A DNA stretch of 64,000 nt from the NCBI RefSeq assembly GCF_001644575.1, contig NZ_CP015596.1, positions 806,001-870,000 on the forward strand, written 5' to 3'. The first letter of the stretch is position 1. Every line of letters begins with the position of its first letter. Below the pieces are notes generated by a model, which was given only the letters and a program-made list of their open reading frames with translations, had not been told where the DNA came from and did not search any database. Below are positions 16,145 through 25,088 of the stretch, in pieces. A program made the translations under genes and the position numbers. This DNA comes from Mycobacterium adipatum. GTDB taxonomy: Bacteria; Actinomycetota; Actinomycetes; Mycobacteriales; Mycobacteriaceae.

Positions 16145-17146
16145 TCAGCGTCGCAGCGTCTCGTGCGGACTCTCCCCGAACGTGCGCCGGTACAGGACCG
16201 CGAAGCGTCCGGTGTGGGCAAAGCCCCACCGGGCGGCGGTCGCGGCGACCGTGGTGATGCTGCGGTCGCCGGCGATCAGTTCCTCACGGGCCCGGGCCAG
16301 TCTGACTTCGCGCAGGTAGGCCGTCGGGGTGGTGTCGAGGTGCCGGCGGAACATGTACTGCACGGTGCGCGGCGACAGGTACAGCGCGGAGGCGACGTCG
16401 CCGACCCCGACGTCGTGGGCCGCGTTGTCCCGGATGAACTCGACGGCCTGGCGAAGCAGCGCGGGATAGGCGTCCCCGCCCCCCTCGGGTGCACCGTCGG
16501 TGGGTAGATCGTTGGGGAACCCCGCCAAGATGGCGCTGGCCACCATGCGCGCCGTCGACGTCAACAGCAGCCGGTTCGCCGGTGGCTCGGGAGCAGTGAG
16601 AATGCGGTTGAGGAACTGTTCGGTGGCCGCCAGGGTGTGGCCCGCAGCCGCCGTCACCGGGGCGAGCCCGGTGAAGCGCGGCACCGTGGAGGTGTCGGTG
16701 TCCATCGCGGCGACCTCGGTCAACAGGGTGCGGGAGACCACCAGGGAACGCAGCGTCGCATCGCGGACCCGGACCTGGACACTGCCCACTCCGGTGGACG
16801 CGAGCAGCCATTCGCCGGGACCGGCGGATCCGGTGAGCCGGCCGTGCTCCACCTCGACCCGGCCGTCCTGTACGTACAACGCGATGACCGCGGGCACGCG
16901 GTCGGTCCGCAACAGCACATCGCCGGTCTGCTGGATCTCTTCGACCGCGAAGCTACCGGCGTCTGTTCGCGAGTGGTTGCACGAGCAACTGCCGGTTCGG
17001 GTGATGGTGAACCGAGCGGAGTAGGTCTGCTCGAGATGCTTTTGCGTCAGATCCGCGTCGTTGGACTCGATGTGCGAGCGCTCGGGATAGACGTCAATGG
17101 GGTCGGGCATCATCAGGGCTCCAAAAAGACAGCACCGGATGGGCAT
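16145..17146 (-). CDS. AraC-family transcriptional regulator
   Basis: 333 aa with a C-terminal AraC domain (LYLSPRTVQYMFRRHLDTTP; AATAARWGFAHTGRFAVLYR). The N-terminal half is a poorly conserved sensor region containing a C-S-C element (TGSCSCNHSR). The start may instead be a Met pair 11-12 residues in. Divergent from the SRPBCC gene at 17279. Confidence 0.82.
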   Translation of the reverse strand: MPIRCCLFGALMMPDPIDVYPERSHIESNDADLTQKHLEQTYSARFTITRTGSCSCNHSRTDAGSFAVEEIQQTGDVLLRTDRVPAVIALYVQDGRVEVEHGRLTGSAGPGEWLLASTGVGSVQVRVRDATLRSLVVSRTLLTEVAAMDTDTSTVPRFTGLAPVTAAAGHTLAATEQFLNRILTAPEPPANRLLLTSTARMVASAILAGFPNDLPTDGAPEGGGDAYPALLRQAVEFIRDNAAHDVGVGDVASALYLSPRTVQYMFRRHLDTTPTAYLREVRLARAREELIAGDRSITTVAATAARWGFAHTGRFAVLYRRTFGESPHETLRR

Positions 17147-17278
17147 CGACCTGAACCCACTTTCACACCGAGTCTAACCCGGCGACGAGGCGGTCAACCG
17201 GCGGGCCGCCCGGTGATTCGCTCACCTGGGATCGGGTACTACATGGCATTGGCCCGATTGTGTGAGGAAGGAGCGTCG

Positions 17279-17752
17279 ATGACGCACCCGAAGGAAGTCG
17301 ACAGCTCCCTGACCGTGGAGCGTGAGACCACCGCCTCCCGCCCACAGGTGTGGGCCGTGATCGCCGACGGCTGGACGTACTCGCAATGGGTGGTCGGTAA
17401 CAGCCGGATGCGCGCGGTCGACCCGCGCTGGCCCGAGGAGTCCAGCACCATCGAGCACTCGATCGGCGTGTGGCCGCTTCTGCTCGATGACCAGACGGTG
17501 GTCGAGTCTTGCGACCCGCTGCGTGAGCTGGTGCTGCTGGCCAAGGGCCGCCCGTTCGGCAAGGCGCGGGTCACCATCCGGCTCTCGGATACCGCCGACG
17601 GGGGTTGCCACATCACCATGGCCGAGGTGCCGGTGGGCTTTCCGATGGGATGGTTTCCCGAGCGGCTCGCGCTCGCGGCGGCCATTCCCCGCAACCGGGA
17701 GTGCACGCGGCGACTTGCCGCCATCGCCGAGCGCCGATCGCCGCAGGGCTGA
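17279..17752 (+). CDS. SRPBCC-family (START-like) protein
   Basis: 157 aa. Polyketide-cyclase/START-like fold pattern: SLTVERETTASRPQVWAVIA at the N-terminus and an amphipathic C-terminal helix region (PERLALAAAIPRNRECTRRL). GAAGGAG precedes the ATG. Members bind hydrophobic ligands; the ligand is unknown. Confidence 0.78.
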   Translation: MTHPKEVDSSLTVERETTASRPQVWAVIADGWTYSQWVVGNSRMRAVDPRWPEESSTIEHSIGVWPLLLDDQTVVESCDPLRELVLLAKGRPFGKARVTIRLSDTADGGCHITMAEVPVGFPMGWFPERLALAAAIPRNRECTRRLAAIAERRSPQG

Positions 17753-17775
17753 TTCGGCGCGGGCGCAGGGCCGAT

Positions 17776-18237
17776 TCAGCGCGAGTGGGCGTGTGACACG
17801 GTGGCCCGCGTCGGTGTGGCCGCAGGGACGCCGGCTCGGCGTAGGTGCCGCTCGGCACGAACGATGCGCCGGGTGAGCAGACGGTCATCGCGCTTGGTCA
17901 GAGCGCGGCTGCGCGTCGCCAGCAGATCGAGTTGCTGCCAGCTGAGACCGTCGAGGTCACCGTCGCAGTCGTGAGTGGCGATCACCACCGCGCCACGGAG
18001 CAGCGGCACCGATTTCGCATCCAGCGTGGTGGTGGCGAGCAAGAGTTCGGTGGCGTTGCGGTTGACGCGGCGCTGGCAACCATGGGTGGAAGGGCTGAAC
18101 CAGAAATCGAACTGCCGGTCGGCGCTGGTCAAGGACTGCAGGCCCTGGTCTTGTATCAACCGGGTGATATCGGCGGGGCTATAGGCGCGGGTTTCGTAAA
18201 CGGCGCCCTTGGCGCTGAAGTACAGGACGGTGTTCAT
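17776..18237 (-). CDS. Hypothetical protein
   Basis: 153 aa with no recognised domain. The N-terminus (MNTVLYFSAKGAVYETRAYS) and middle (LRGAVVIATHDCDGDLDGLS) look globular; the C-terminal third is basic with many Arg (KRDDRLLTRRIVRAERHLRR). No membrane helix or signal peptide. Coding looks real from its codon use and clean start after the MFS unit. Confidence 0.6.
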   Translation of the reverse strand: MNTVLYFSAKGAVYETRAYSPADITRLIQDQGLQSLTSADRQFDFWFSPSTHGCQRRVNRNATELLLATTTLDAKSVPLLRGAVVIATHDCDGDLDGLSWQQLDLLATRSRALTKRDDRLLTRRIVRAERHLRRAGVPAATPTRATVSHAHSR

Positions 18238-18345
18238 TGCGATGATCCATTCGGCTCTCTTGTCGTGTTCCGGGGCGGCGCCACCGAGCTCGGCGCTGTG
18301 ACCAAAGTTACCCGTGTGACAAACGGGGTAAACCTGGATAACGAT

Positions 18346-19590
18346 TCAGCCTCGAGGAAGATCGCCGGACAGCCGGGACGGACGGCACCACAGCGCCACC
18401 GCGAGGGTGAGCGCCGCGGCGACCGCGAACGCCACCTGCACATTCGTCAGATCGGCGGTGCCGCCGAGCAGGGCTGCGGCGATGGGGCGTGAACCCAGGA
18501 AGCCGACCAGCCACAGCGCCATGATGCGGCCCCGCAGCTCCTGCGGGGCGCGTTCCTGCACGACGGTGCTCAATCCGGTGAGCGCCCAGCCGAAGCCCAG
18601 GCCGGCCAGCGCGAAACCCGCCAACGCCAGCCCCGGGTTGATGCTGGCGGCCAGCACCGCGCAGCCGAGGCCCAGCCCCAAGAGCCCGATCCACGACACC
18701 CGGGCGGCCGCCATCCGACCACGCATGAGAGCCAGCGCGGCCATCCCGGCCGCGGCGCCGATTCCGAAGATCGCCGAGAGGGCGCCGACGAGCGTGGTGT
18801 CGCCGCCCAGCGCGTCGGCCAGCGACGGTGCCAACGTGATGGATGGGTCGGCCGCGATGCCGACGGTGGCCACCGCGACCAGCGCGAGGAACAGGGGACG
18901 GTCACGCCAGACGTACGCGACGGCGGCCCGCACCCGGTAATCGGTGCCGGCAACACGGTCCGGCGGCGCCGGCAGTCGAACCACCAGGAGAAAGATCGCG
19001 AACACCACGTGCAGGCCGGCACTGATCGCAAAGCCGACGGCCGCGCCGAAATGCGCGGCCAGGTAGGCGCCCGCGGCGGGGCCGAGAATTCGGCCGATCG
19101 TCATCGGGATGCTGTTGAGCGCCATGGCGGTCGACAGCTCACCGTCCCGGATGAGGTCCGGCACGATCGACTGCATGGCCGGCCCGCCGACCACGAAACC
19201 GAAGCCGACCAAAGTCGAGCCGAGTAATACCGGGACGGCGGCCGAGAAACCCTGGAGCTCCGGTTCGACGAACATCCAGGCCGCCACCAAGCCGGAACCG
19301 GCGACACACAACAGGCGCCCGAGCAGAATCTGTCTGCCCGGATTGCCGCTGTCGGCCCATTTTCCGCTGATCGGACTCAGGATCAGCTGGGGTCCGAATT
19401 GCACGACGCCCACCAGGCCGACCATCAGGGCCGAACCGGTCGCGTCGTACATGACGACCGCGGCGATGATGCTGTGCGTCCACACCGCGACGACGGAAAA
19501 CATCTTGCCCCAGAACAGCGCGCCGAAGACGGGGTCGAACATCAGCGCCAATGCCCCGCGGGGCCGCGTCGCGACGGTGCTCACCGGCAA
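18346..19590 (-). CDS. MFS transporter (EntS-like drug/siderophore exporter type)
   Basis: 414 aa, about 12 membrane helices. MFS_3-type features: FGPQLILSPISGKWADSGNP after helix 2 and QERAPQELRGRIMALWL before helix 10. Usually exports small hydrophobic molecules or siderophores by proton antiport. The start overlaps the upstream MarR stop by 10 bp, so the MarR protein is its likely regulator. Confidence 0.85.
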   Translation of the reverse strand: MPVSTVATRPRGALALMFDPVFGALFWGKMFSVVAVWTHSIIAAVVMYDATGSALMVGLVGVVQFGPQLILSPISGKWADSGNPGRQILLGRLLCVAGSGLVAAWMFVEPELQGFSAAVPVLLGSTLVGFGFVVGGPAMQSIVPDLIRDGELSTAMALNSIPMTIGRILGPAAGAYLAAHFGAAVGFAISAGLHVVFAIFLLVVRLPAPPDRVAGTDYRVRAAVAYVWRDRPLFLALVAVATVGIAADPSITLAPSLADALGGDTTLVGALSAIFGIGAAAGMAALALMRGRMAAARVSWIGLLGLGLGCAVLAASINPGLALAGFALAGLGFGWALTGLSTVVQERAPQELRGRIMALWLVGFLGSRPIAAALLGGTADLTNVQVAFAVAAALTLAVALWCRPSRLSGDLPRG

Positions 19591-20045
19591 CCAGCCTCTT
19601 CGAATCGTCGGGTCAGGCGATCGAGCAGGGCGACGAGCCGGTCGACATCCGCAGGATCCCAGTCGGCGACGGTTTCGGCGACCAGTTCGCGTCGACGGTC
19701 GGTCACCGCGGCGAGGGCTTTGACGCCGATATCGGTGAGCACCAGGACGCTGCGGCGTTGATCCTCGGCGGCCGATGACTTGGTGATCAGCCCCGCCGCC
19801 GCCACCGCGGACACCGTTCGACTGGCGGTGGAATGTTCGACCGCCAGGTAGTCCGCGACGTCGCCGATCGACGCGCCGGCACCGTTGCGTTGATGATGCT
19901 CGACCGCGCGCAGCGTGCGCAGTGTGGAGACGCTGGTCACCGGGTCGGCGTCAGCGAGCAGACGTCGACGCCAGGACGGGCGCTGCCGCGCCACATTGAT
20001 CCGGGTGAGCAGGTCATCCAACTGGTCGAAGGGCGTCGAATGCAC
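19581..20045 (-). CDS. MarR-family regulator
   Basis: 154 aa winged helix: ASIGDVADYLAVEHSTASRT as recognition helices and KSSAAEDQRRSVLVLTDIG as the wing. The GTG at 20043-20045 follows directly on an AT-rich palindrome, so the transcript may be leaderless and self-repressed (inference). It overlaps the MFS gene and is presumably its repressor. Confidence 0.85.
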   Translation of the reverse strand: MHSTPFDQLDDLLTRINVARQRPSWRRRLLADADPVTSVSTLRTLRAVEHHQRNGAGASIGDVADYLAVEHSTASRTVSAVAAAGLITKSSAAEDQRRSVLVLTDIGVKALAAVTDRRRELVAETVADWDPADVDRLVALLDRLTRRFEEAGCR

Positions 20046-20049
20046 AAAA

Positions 20050-20064
20050 TATGTTTAGCACATA
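20050..20064. promoter_or_regulatory. MarR operator candidate
   Basis: TATGT-TTAGC-ACATA, an inverted repeat in an AT-rich patch (20046-20075), sits immediately before the MarR start codon. Size and spacing fit MarR operators. Confidence 0.5.
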
Positions 20065-20138
20065 CAAATTTATCCGCTAAGCGGGCCTCCGGCGGCCCGC
20101 CACTGGATGGGCCGGCCGGTGCAGGTAATGCCGGAACT

Positions 20139-20558
20139 TCATGGGGTGACCGATCCGGGCCGAACGATCATCAGCACCACGACGGCCGCCCACAGCAGGT
20201 TGAAGACGCCGGTCAGCATGCCCAGTCTGCGTAGACCGGCGGCACTGCCCGGGCTGTCGAGTTCGGCCCGTTGGCGCGGCGCGATCTGCAGCGCGAGAAC
20301 GCCGCCGGCCACGGCGGTCAGCAGTATGGCGACCAGCACCCACACCTCGGTCGTTCGGTTCTGTGCGAAGGCCAGCATCAGACCCGCGACGGGCACGATC
20401 AGGGCCAGCAGTCCGTACACCCGGGTGATGCGGTGCAGCACCCGGGCCGCTTCCCCGCCCGCCGCTGCGTACCGGGGAAACAGGCTGGCGGACACGGCCA
20501 CCGGACCGACGAACAGGATGCCGGCCACGACGTGCACCGACAGCAGAAAGGGCTCCAT
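20139..20558 (-). CDS. Four-helix membrane protein (DUF2269-like)
   Basis: 139 aa with four hydrophobic segments (LLSVHVVAGILFVGPVAVSA; YGLLALIVPVAGLMLAFA; VLVAILLTAVAGGVLAL; FNLLWAAVVVLMIV). Similar in layout to DUF2269/CopD-like integral membrane proteins. Its start codon lies inside a long inverted repeat, and it is 22 bp downstream of a MarR gene, the probable regulator. Confidence 0.72.
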   Translation of the reverse strand: MEPFLLSVHVVAGILFVGPVAVSASLFPRYAAAGGEAARVLHRITRVYGLLALIVPVAGLMLAFAQNRTTEVWVLVAILLTAVAGGVLALQIAPRQRAELDSPGSAAGLRRLGMLTGVFNLLWAAVVVLMIVRPGSVTP

Positions 20559-20587
20559 AACCTTCAGCTTAACTGAAGGTTATGGAG
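20553..20587. promoter_or_regulatory. 35-bp perfect inverted repeat spanning a start codon
   Basis: CTCCATAACCTTCAG (20553-20567) and CTGAAGGTTATGGAG (20573-20587) are perfectly complementary 15-bp arms around CTTAA. The repeat covers the stop of the MarR gene and the ATG of the membrane gene. As DNA it could be the MarR site; as RNA it would hide the start codon. Confidence 0.65.
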
Positions 20588-20999
20588 TTCGGGCCGCCAT
20601 ATCGGACATCAGCGCCCGCAGCGCCACAGTCAGGTCCGGATGCTGGAGGGCGAACGCGTCATCCAGGCGCGCCAGTGCCCGGGCGGCCTCCGTCAACAAC
20701 GCCTCACCCCGCTCGGTGACCCGCAGCGTCGACGCCGATCCGGCGTGAGCGGTCCCGTCGTCCACCAGGCCCGCCTCGGTGAAGGAGGTCACGGCCGTGT
20801 GCACACTCTGCACGGTGACGCGGGAGCGCCGGGCCAGCTCGCTGAACGAGATTCCCGGCGCACCGCGAATATGCCCGAGCAGTCCGTACTTTCGCGTGGT
20901 CAGACCGAGCGGCTTCAGTGCCTCGGCGAGTGCGGCGTCCCAGATCCGGCTGACCGTCAGCAGCCCGATGGTCGGGCTGAACGGCGGCGGCTCGGACAT
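20580..20999 (-). CDS. MarR-family regulator
   Basis: 139 aa. Winged-helix pattern GISFSELARRSRVTVQSVHT and a wing region (SASTLRVTERGEALLTEAAR). Tandem with the membrane protein gene downstream; divergent from the MoxR operon (84 bp). The 35-bp inverted repeat at its 3' end is the best candidate binding site. Confidence 0.85.
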   Translation of the reverse strand: MSEPPPFSPTIGLLTVSRIWDAALAEALKPLGLTTRKYGLLGHIRGAPGISFSELARRSRVTVQSVHTAVTSFTEAGLVDDGTAHAGSASTLRVTERGEALLTEAARALARLDDAFALQHPDLTVALRALMSDMAARTP

Positions 21000-21083
21000 G
21001 GAGGCAGGTTACCCGGCACCCCGTGCTTCGCCTGCGCGAAATCGGGGTACCCGAAACCGGCAGCGCACCGACCGGAAGGACCC

Positions 21084-22052
21084 ATGACAGCCCCTACCAG
21101 CGATGTCGTCGGTGCGGTGGCAACCGCGTACTCGGCGAAGGTGGTGGGCCAGATCCACCTCCGCGAGTCCATCCTGCTCGTCCTGCTCTCAGGGGGCCAT
21201 CTGCTGATCGAGAGCGTGCCCGGGCTGGCCAAGACCACCGCCGCCCGAGTGGTCGCCGAAGCCATCGACGGCAGCTTCCGCCGCATTCAGTGCACGCCGG
21301 ACCTGCTGCCCAGCGACATCATCGGCACCCAGATCTACGAGGCGGCCGGCAACACCTTCACCACCCAATTGGGGCCGGTGCACGCCAATATCGTGCTGCT
21401 CGACGAGATCAACCGGTCCAGCGCCAAGACCCAGAGCGCGATGCTGGAGGCGATGGAGGAACGCCAAACCACCATCGCCGGTGTCGAATACCCGATCCCC
21501 GAGCCATTTCTGGTGATCGCCACCCAGAACCCGGTGGACCAAGAGGGCACTTATCCGCTCTCGGAGGCGCAGACCGACCGCTTCATGCTCAAGGACCTGG
21601 TGCAGTATCCGTCCGTCGATGAGGAAGTCGAGATCATCGACCGGATGGGCGCCGGACTGTACGACCGTGACCACCGGGCGGCCCCGGTGGTCACCACCGC
21701 CGATGTCCGGCGTGCCCAGCAGATCGTGCGGTCCGTGCACATGGATCGGGCGTTGGTCGAGTACGCCAGCCGGCTGGTCAGCGTGACCCGGGACCCCGAG
21801 CGTCACCTGCCCGCGAGTATGGCGCGGCTCATCGAATACGGCGCCAGCCCGCGTGCGACCATCGCATTCTGCCGCACCGCAAGGGCTTTGGCGGTGCTGC
21901 GTGGGCGCAACCACGTCCTGCCCGACGATATCGCGCGACTCGCACACCGCGTCCTGCGCCACCGCCTCGTCCTCGGATTCGAGGCGGCCAGCGCGCGGAT
22001 CACGCCGGACGTCGTGATCGACGCGGTGCTCCAGACAGTTCCGGTGCCGTGA
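21084..22052 (+). CDS. MoxR-family AAA+ ATPase
   Basis: 322 aa. A modified Walker A (SVPGLAKTT, ~46-54), Walker B VLLDEINR (~108), sensor 1 FLVIATQNPVDQEGTYPLSE and a C-terminal lid. MoxR ATPases act as chaperones for metal or complex assembly together with VWA proteins. It is first in an operon with DUF58, two VWA-like membrane proteins and a TPR-like protein, the classic MoxR set. GGAAGGA precedes the ATG. Confidence 0.92.
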   Translation: MTAPTSDVVGAVATAYSAKVVGQIHLRESILLVLLSGGHLLIESVPGLAKTTAARVVAEAIDGSFRRIQCTPDLLPSDIIGTQIYEAAGNTFTTQLGPVHANIVLLDEINRSSAKTQSAMLEAMEERQTTIAGVEYPIPEPFLVIATQNPVDQEGTYPLSEAQTDRFMLKDLVQYPSVDEEVEIIDRMGAGLYDRDHRAAPVVTTADVRRAQQIVRSVHMDRALVEYASRLVSVTRDPERHLPASMARLIEYGASPRATIAFCRTARALAVLRGRNHVLPDDIARLAHRVLRHRLVLGFEAASARITPDVVIDAVLQTVPVP

Positions 22053-22059
22053 GGCCGGC

Positions 22060-22929
22060 ATGGGCAAATACCTCGACGCCGCGAAGGCGTACGTAACCCG
22101 CGACGCCGCGGGACTGCTGGCCGGTGGTCGCTATGCGCTGGTGCACACCCGCAGCATGGAATTCGACGAGCTGCGCCCCTACGTACCCGGCGACGATGTG
22201 CGCGACATCGATTGGAAGGCGTCGGCCCGCTCCGGGCACACCCTGATCAAGCAGTTCGTCTCCGAAAAGCACCACAAGATCCTGATCGTCGCCGACACCG
22301 GCCGCAACACGGCCGCGCCCACCCCCACTGGCGAATCGAAAAGCGAAGTAGCAGCCCACATCATCGGCGCAGTGGGGCTCATGACCCTGCCACGCTCCGA
22401 TGAGATCGGCATGGTCGCCGGGGATCGCCGCGGGTGTGTCGATATCAGGCTGCGCCGCGGTGAGACCCATGTCGAGCGAATCCTGCATCGTTACGTCGCG
22501 CAGACCAGCACCAACCCCGGTGCCAGCGATATCGTCACCCAGCTCGAGTGGGTGGCCCGCCACTACCGGCACCCGCTGCTCATCGTGATCGTGTCGGATG
22601 AACCCGACATCAGCGAGCGTCTGCGTGCCGTGCTGGCGCCCTTGACCGCGCGCCACGACGTGCTCTGGGCCATGGTCACCGACATGCCGGCGATCGGTAC
22701 GGAGGCCACCGGTGTGGGCTACGACGTGGCCGACGGGCGGACCCTGCTGGGTGCGGACGTTATGGGCGAGCGAGTCGTCGCAGCGTATCGACGCTCGGAG
22801 GAAGAACGTCGTCGGGAGCTGTCGGAGCTGCTCACCGCGCAGCGGATCCCGCACGCACGGATCGCCTCCAGTCGCGGCATCATGTCCGCACTGGTGGCGA
22901 TGACGGGGGTGTACGCCCGTGCCGGATGA
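22060..22929 (+). CDS. DUF58 protein
   Basis: 289 aa. Carries the DUF58 signature FDELRPYVPGDDVRDIDWKA, followed by a VWA-like fold (ILIVADTGRN). DUF58 proteins are standing partners of MoxR ATPases. Seven bp after moxR; its end overlaps the next gene by 11 bp. Confidence 0.9.
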   Translation: MGKYLDAAKAYVTRDAAGLLAGGRYALVHTRSMEFDELRPYVPGDDVRDIDWKASARSGHTLIKQFVSEKHHKILIVADTGRNTAAPTPTGESKSEVAAHIIGAVGLMTLPRSDEIGMVAGDRRGCVDIRLRRGETHVERILHRYVAQTSTNPGASDIVTQLEWVARHYRHPLLIVIVSDEPDISERLRAVLAPLTARHDVLWAMVTDMPAIGTEATGVGYDVADGRTLLGADVMGERVVAAYRRSEEERRRELSELLTAQRIPHARIASSRGIMSALVAMTGVYARAG

Positions 22930-23401
22930 CCTGGTGGACAACCTGATCGGCCCGACGCCGTACTCGTCGGTGTGGCTGTGGCTCGCCGTGGCGCTCGCCG
23001 GGCTGACGGTGTGCTGGTACGCCGGGGTGTTCTGGTGGACGGCCGCCGGGCGCACGCGTGGTGAGCGGGCGTTGATCGGCGCGGCCCGCGTCGCCCTGCA
23101 CCGCCGGCGTGCCCTGCGGGCCATGCAGACCATCCAGAGTGCGTACCGCGCAGGCGAACTGACGGCCAACCGGGCCGGCGCGGCACTCAACGAGGAAGTT
23201 CGCCGCTTCCTGTCTGCCGCCACCGGCCTGCGCGTCGAGTACATGCAGGTCCCCGACATCGCGACGGTCGCGGCTGGTGCGCTCGCGCCGGCCGCGCCGG
23301 TGCTCACCGACCTGGCGGACGCCCAGTTCAATGCCGCATCCGCCGTCGGCATCGACGCCGTGAGCCGCGCCGCGCAGGACCTGGTGCGCGAATGGACGTG
23401 A
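22919..23401 (+). CDS. MoxR-operon single-pass membrane protein
   Basis: 160 aa. One N-terminal membrane helix (WLWLAVALAGLTVCWYAGVF) followed by a basic, helical cytoplasmic part. It sits where other MoxR operons carry DUF4381-type proteins; direct family assignment is uncertain. GTG start overlaps DUF58. Confidence 0.75.
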   Translation: MPDDLVDNLIGPTPYSSVWLWLAVALAGLTVCWYAGVFWWTAAGRTRGERALIGAARVALHRRRALRAMQTIQSAYRAGELTANRAGAALNEEVRRFLSAATGLRVEYMQVPDIATVAAGALAPAAPVLTDLADAQFNAASAVGIDAVSRAAQDLVREWT

Positions 23402-24306
23402 TCTGGTGGGGCATCCCGATCGTCGGCTGCCTGGCGCTGGCGGGATGTATCGCCGCTGCGCTGCTGCCGCCCCGCCGGGATCGGGCCGATGCTCTACGGC
23501 CGCTGGCCAACACCCGCCGACTGACCGGCCTTGCCGAATATGCCCGCGCCGCCCGGCGGCACACCATCACCGCCGTCGCGGCGGTGGCTCTGCTGCTGTT
23601 CGCCTTTGTCACTGCCGCGCTGGCGGCGGCACGGCCGACGGGGTTGCCCGCATTGAGCCGGGCCGCCGACACCGAACAGCCGGAGGACATCATGGTCTGC
23701 GCGGGTGGCTCCGCCGAGGACCCCGCCGTCAATGCCACCCTGCGCCATTTCGCCACCGCGGTCGGTCAGTTCGGCGCCGAGCGCATCGGGCTGACCTCAC
23801 CGGACCGCCGACTGATTCCGCTGACGCGCGACTATCAGTTTGCGGCGGGACGATTCGCCGCCTATGCGCAGCCACAGCCGCTGATCTCATCGGTGACCTA
23901 TGCCGACTACACCACCACCGTGGAGGACGTCATCGCGATGTGTCTGACCGGGTTTGCCGATTTCGACAGCAGGGTCCCCGTGCGGCGTTCGCTCATCTAC
24001 GTCGGACCCGCCACATTGGGGGCCGGCCGCGCGCTGTTCTCTGCGCAACAGGTGCGCGATATGGCGTCCGCGGGCGACGTCCAGGTCAATGCGATCAGCG
24101 AGGTCGACGGTCTGCCCGGCGAGTTGGCACGCGACACCGGCGGGCGCGTCGCCACCGATATCCGCGACATCCGCAGCCATCCGCCGCCTGCGCGACCGGC
24201 GGACGTCACCGCGGCGCCATCGGCGGAGACACCGGATGCCGTGCTGATCGCGGCGCTGCTGGCGGTGCTCACGCTTCTCGCCTGGCCGTGGGTGGTGCGC
24301 CGATGA
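23392..24306 (+). CDS. MoxR-operon membrane protein, VWA-like (atypical)
   Basis: 304 aa with membrane segments near residues 3-23, 60-80 and at the C-terminus (LIAALLAVLTLLAWPWVV). The soluble centre (EDIMVCAGGSAEDPAVNATL ... RRSLIYVGPATLG) is in the place of a VWA domain but lacks the DxSxS metal site. Overlaps both neighbours (ATG within the previous end; ATGA with the next). Confidence 0.7.
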   Translation: MDVIWWGIPIVGCLALAGCIAAALLPPRRDRADALRPLANTRRLTGLAEYARAARRHTITAVAAVALLLFAFVTAALAAARPTGLPALSRAADTEQPEDIMVCAGGSAEDPAVNATLRHFATAVGQFGAERIGLTSPDRRLIPLTRDYQFAAGRFAAYAQPQPLISSVTYADYTTTVEDVIAMCLTGFADFDSRVPVRRSLIYVGPATLGAGRALFSAQQVRDMASAGDVQVNAISEVDGLPGELARDTGGRVATDIRDIRSHPPPARPADVTAAPSAETPDAVLIAALLAVLTLLAWPWVVRR

Positions 24307-25088
24307 CACCGCGCAGGGCAATGCTGGTACTGGCGGCCGTGCTGTTGGTCGTCGCGGTCTTCCGGCCTACGCTGGGCGGCGCACCGGCGGTGACCAGAAT
24401 CGCCGGAGCGCTTGAGCCCAGCATCTTCCTGATCGTGGATCGCTCCGCAGCGATGGCACCCCACCTGCCGGCGGTGCGCGATGACATCGATGCGGTCATC
24501 GACCGGTATCCCGATGCCCGATTCGCGATGATCACCTTCGATGCGCGCCCGGCACTGGACTGGCCGCTCTCGGCGGATTCTTGGAGTCTGCGGCCGGTCG
24601 TGTCGGCGATGTCCGCCTATCCGGCGGGCGCCGAGAGCACCACCAACTCCGGAGCCGCCAGTACCGTCTTGCGTTACCAGCTGATCAGCGCCGTGCAGCA
24701 ATTCCCGAAGGCACCGAACCTGGTGTTCTATTTCGGTGCGGGAGCCCCGGACTCGACGGTGCCGCAACGCGCCTTCCAGGTTCCGGAGAACGCCGTAGCG
24801 GGCGGGGCGGTGATCGGGTACGGCACCGGCGCGACGCCGGTGCTGCAGCCCGTTGCCGGGCAACTCGGTGTGCCATACCGCGAACGGACCGACCTCCAAT
24901 CGGTGGACGAGGCCGTGCCGGCGGCCGTGGAGTCCGGCCAGGGCTCCGAAAACGCCAAGACTGCAGTGGGATTCGAACTGTACTGGGGGATGGCCGGCGT
25001 CGCGGCGCTGCTGATCCTGGTCGAGCTCTACCGCGCGCTGCGGCAGCTGCGGCGCACCCGCTTGGACCGGATAGTGGTGGGGCGATGA
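24303..25088 (+). CDS. VWA-domain membrane protein of MoxR operon
   Basis: 261 aa. Membrane helix at the N-terminus and near the C-terminus, enclosing a von Willebrand A-like domain (IFLIVDRSAAM ... RFAMITFDARP). The MIDAS-type motif reads D-R-S-A-A instead of D-x-S-x-S, so metal binding may be weakened. Start and stop both overlap neighbours by 4 bp. Confidence 0.8.
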   Translation: MTPRRAMLVLAAVLLVVAVFRPTLGGAPAVTRIAGALEPSIFLIVDRSAAMAPHLPAVRDDIDAVIDRYPDARFAMITFDARPALDWPLSADSWSLRPVVSAMSAYPAGAESTTNSGAASTVLRYQLISAVQQFPKAPNLVFYFGAGAPDSTVPQRAFQVPENAVAGGAVIGYGTGATPVLQPVAGQLGVPYRERTDLQSVDEAVPAAVESGQGSENAKTAVGFELYWGMAGVAALLILVELYRALRQLRRTRLDRIVVGR

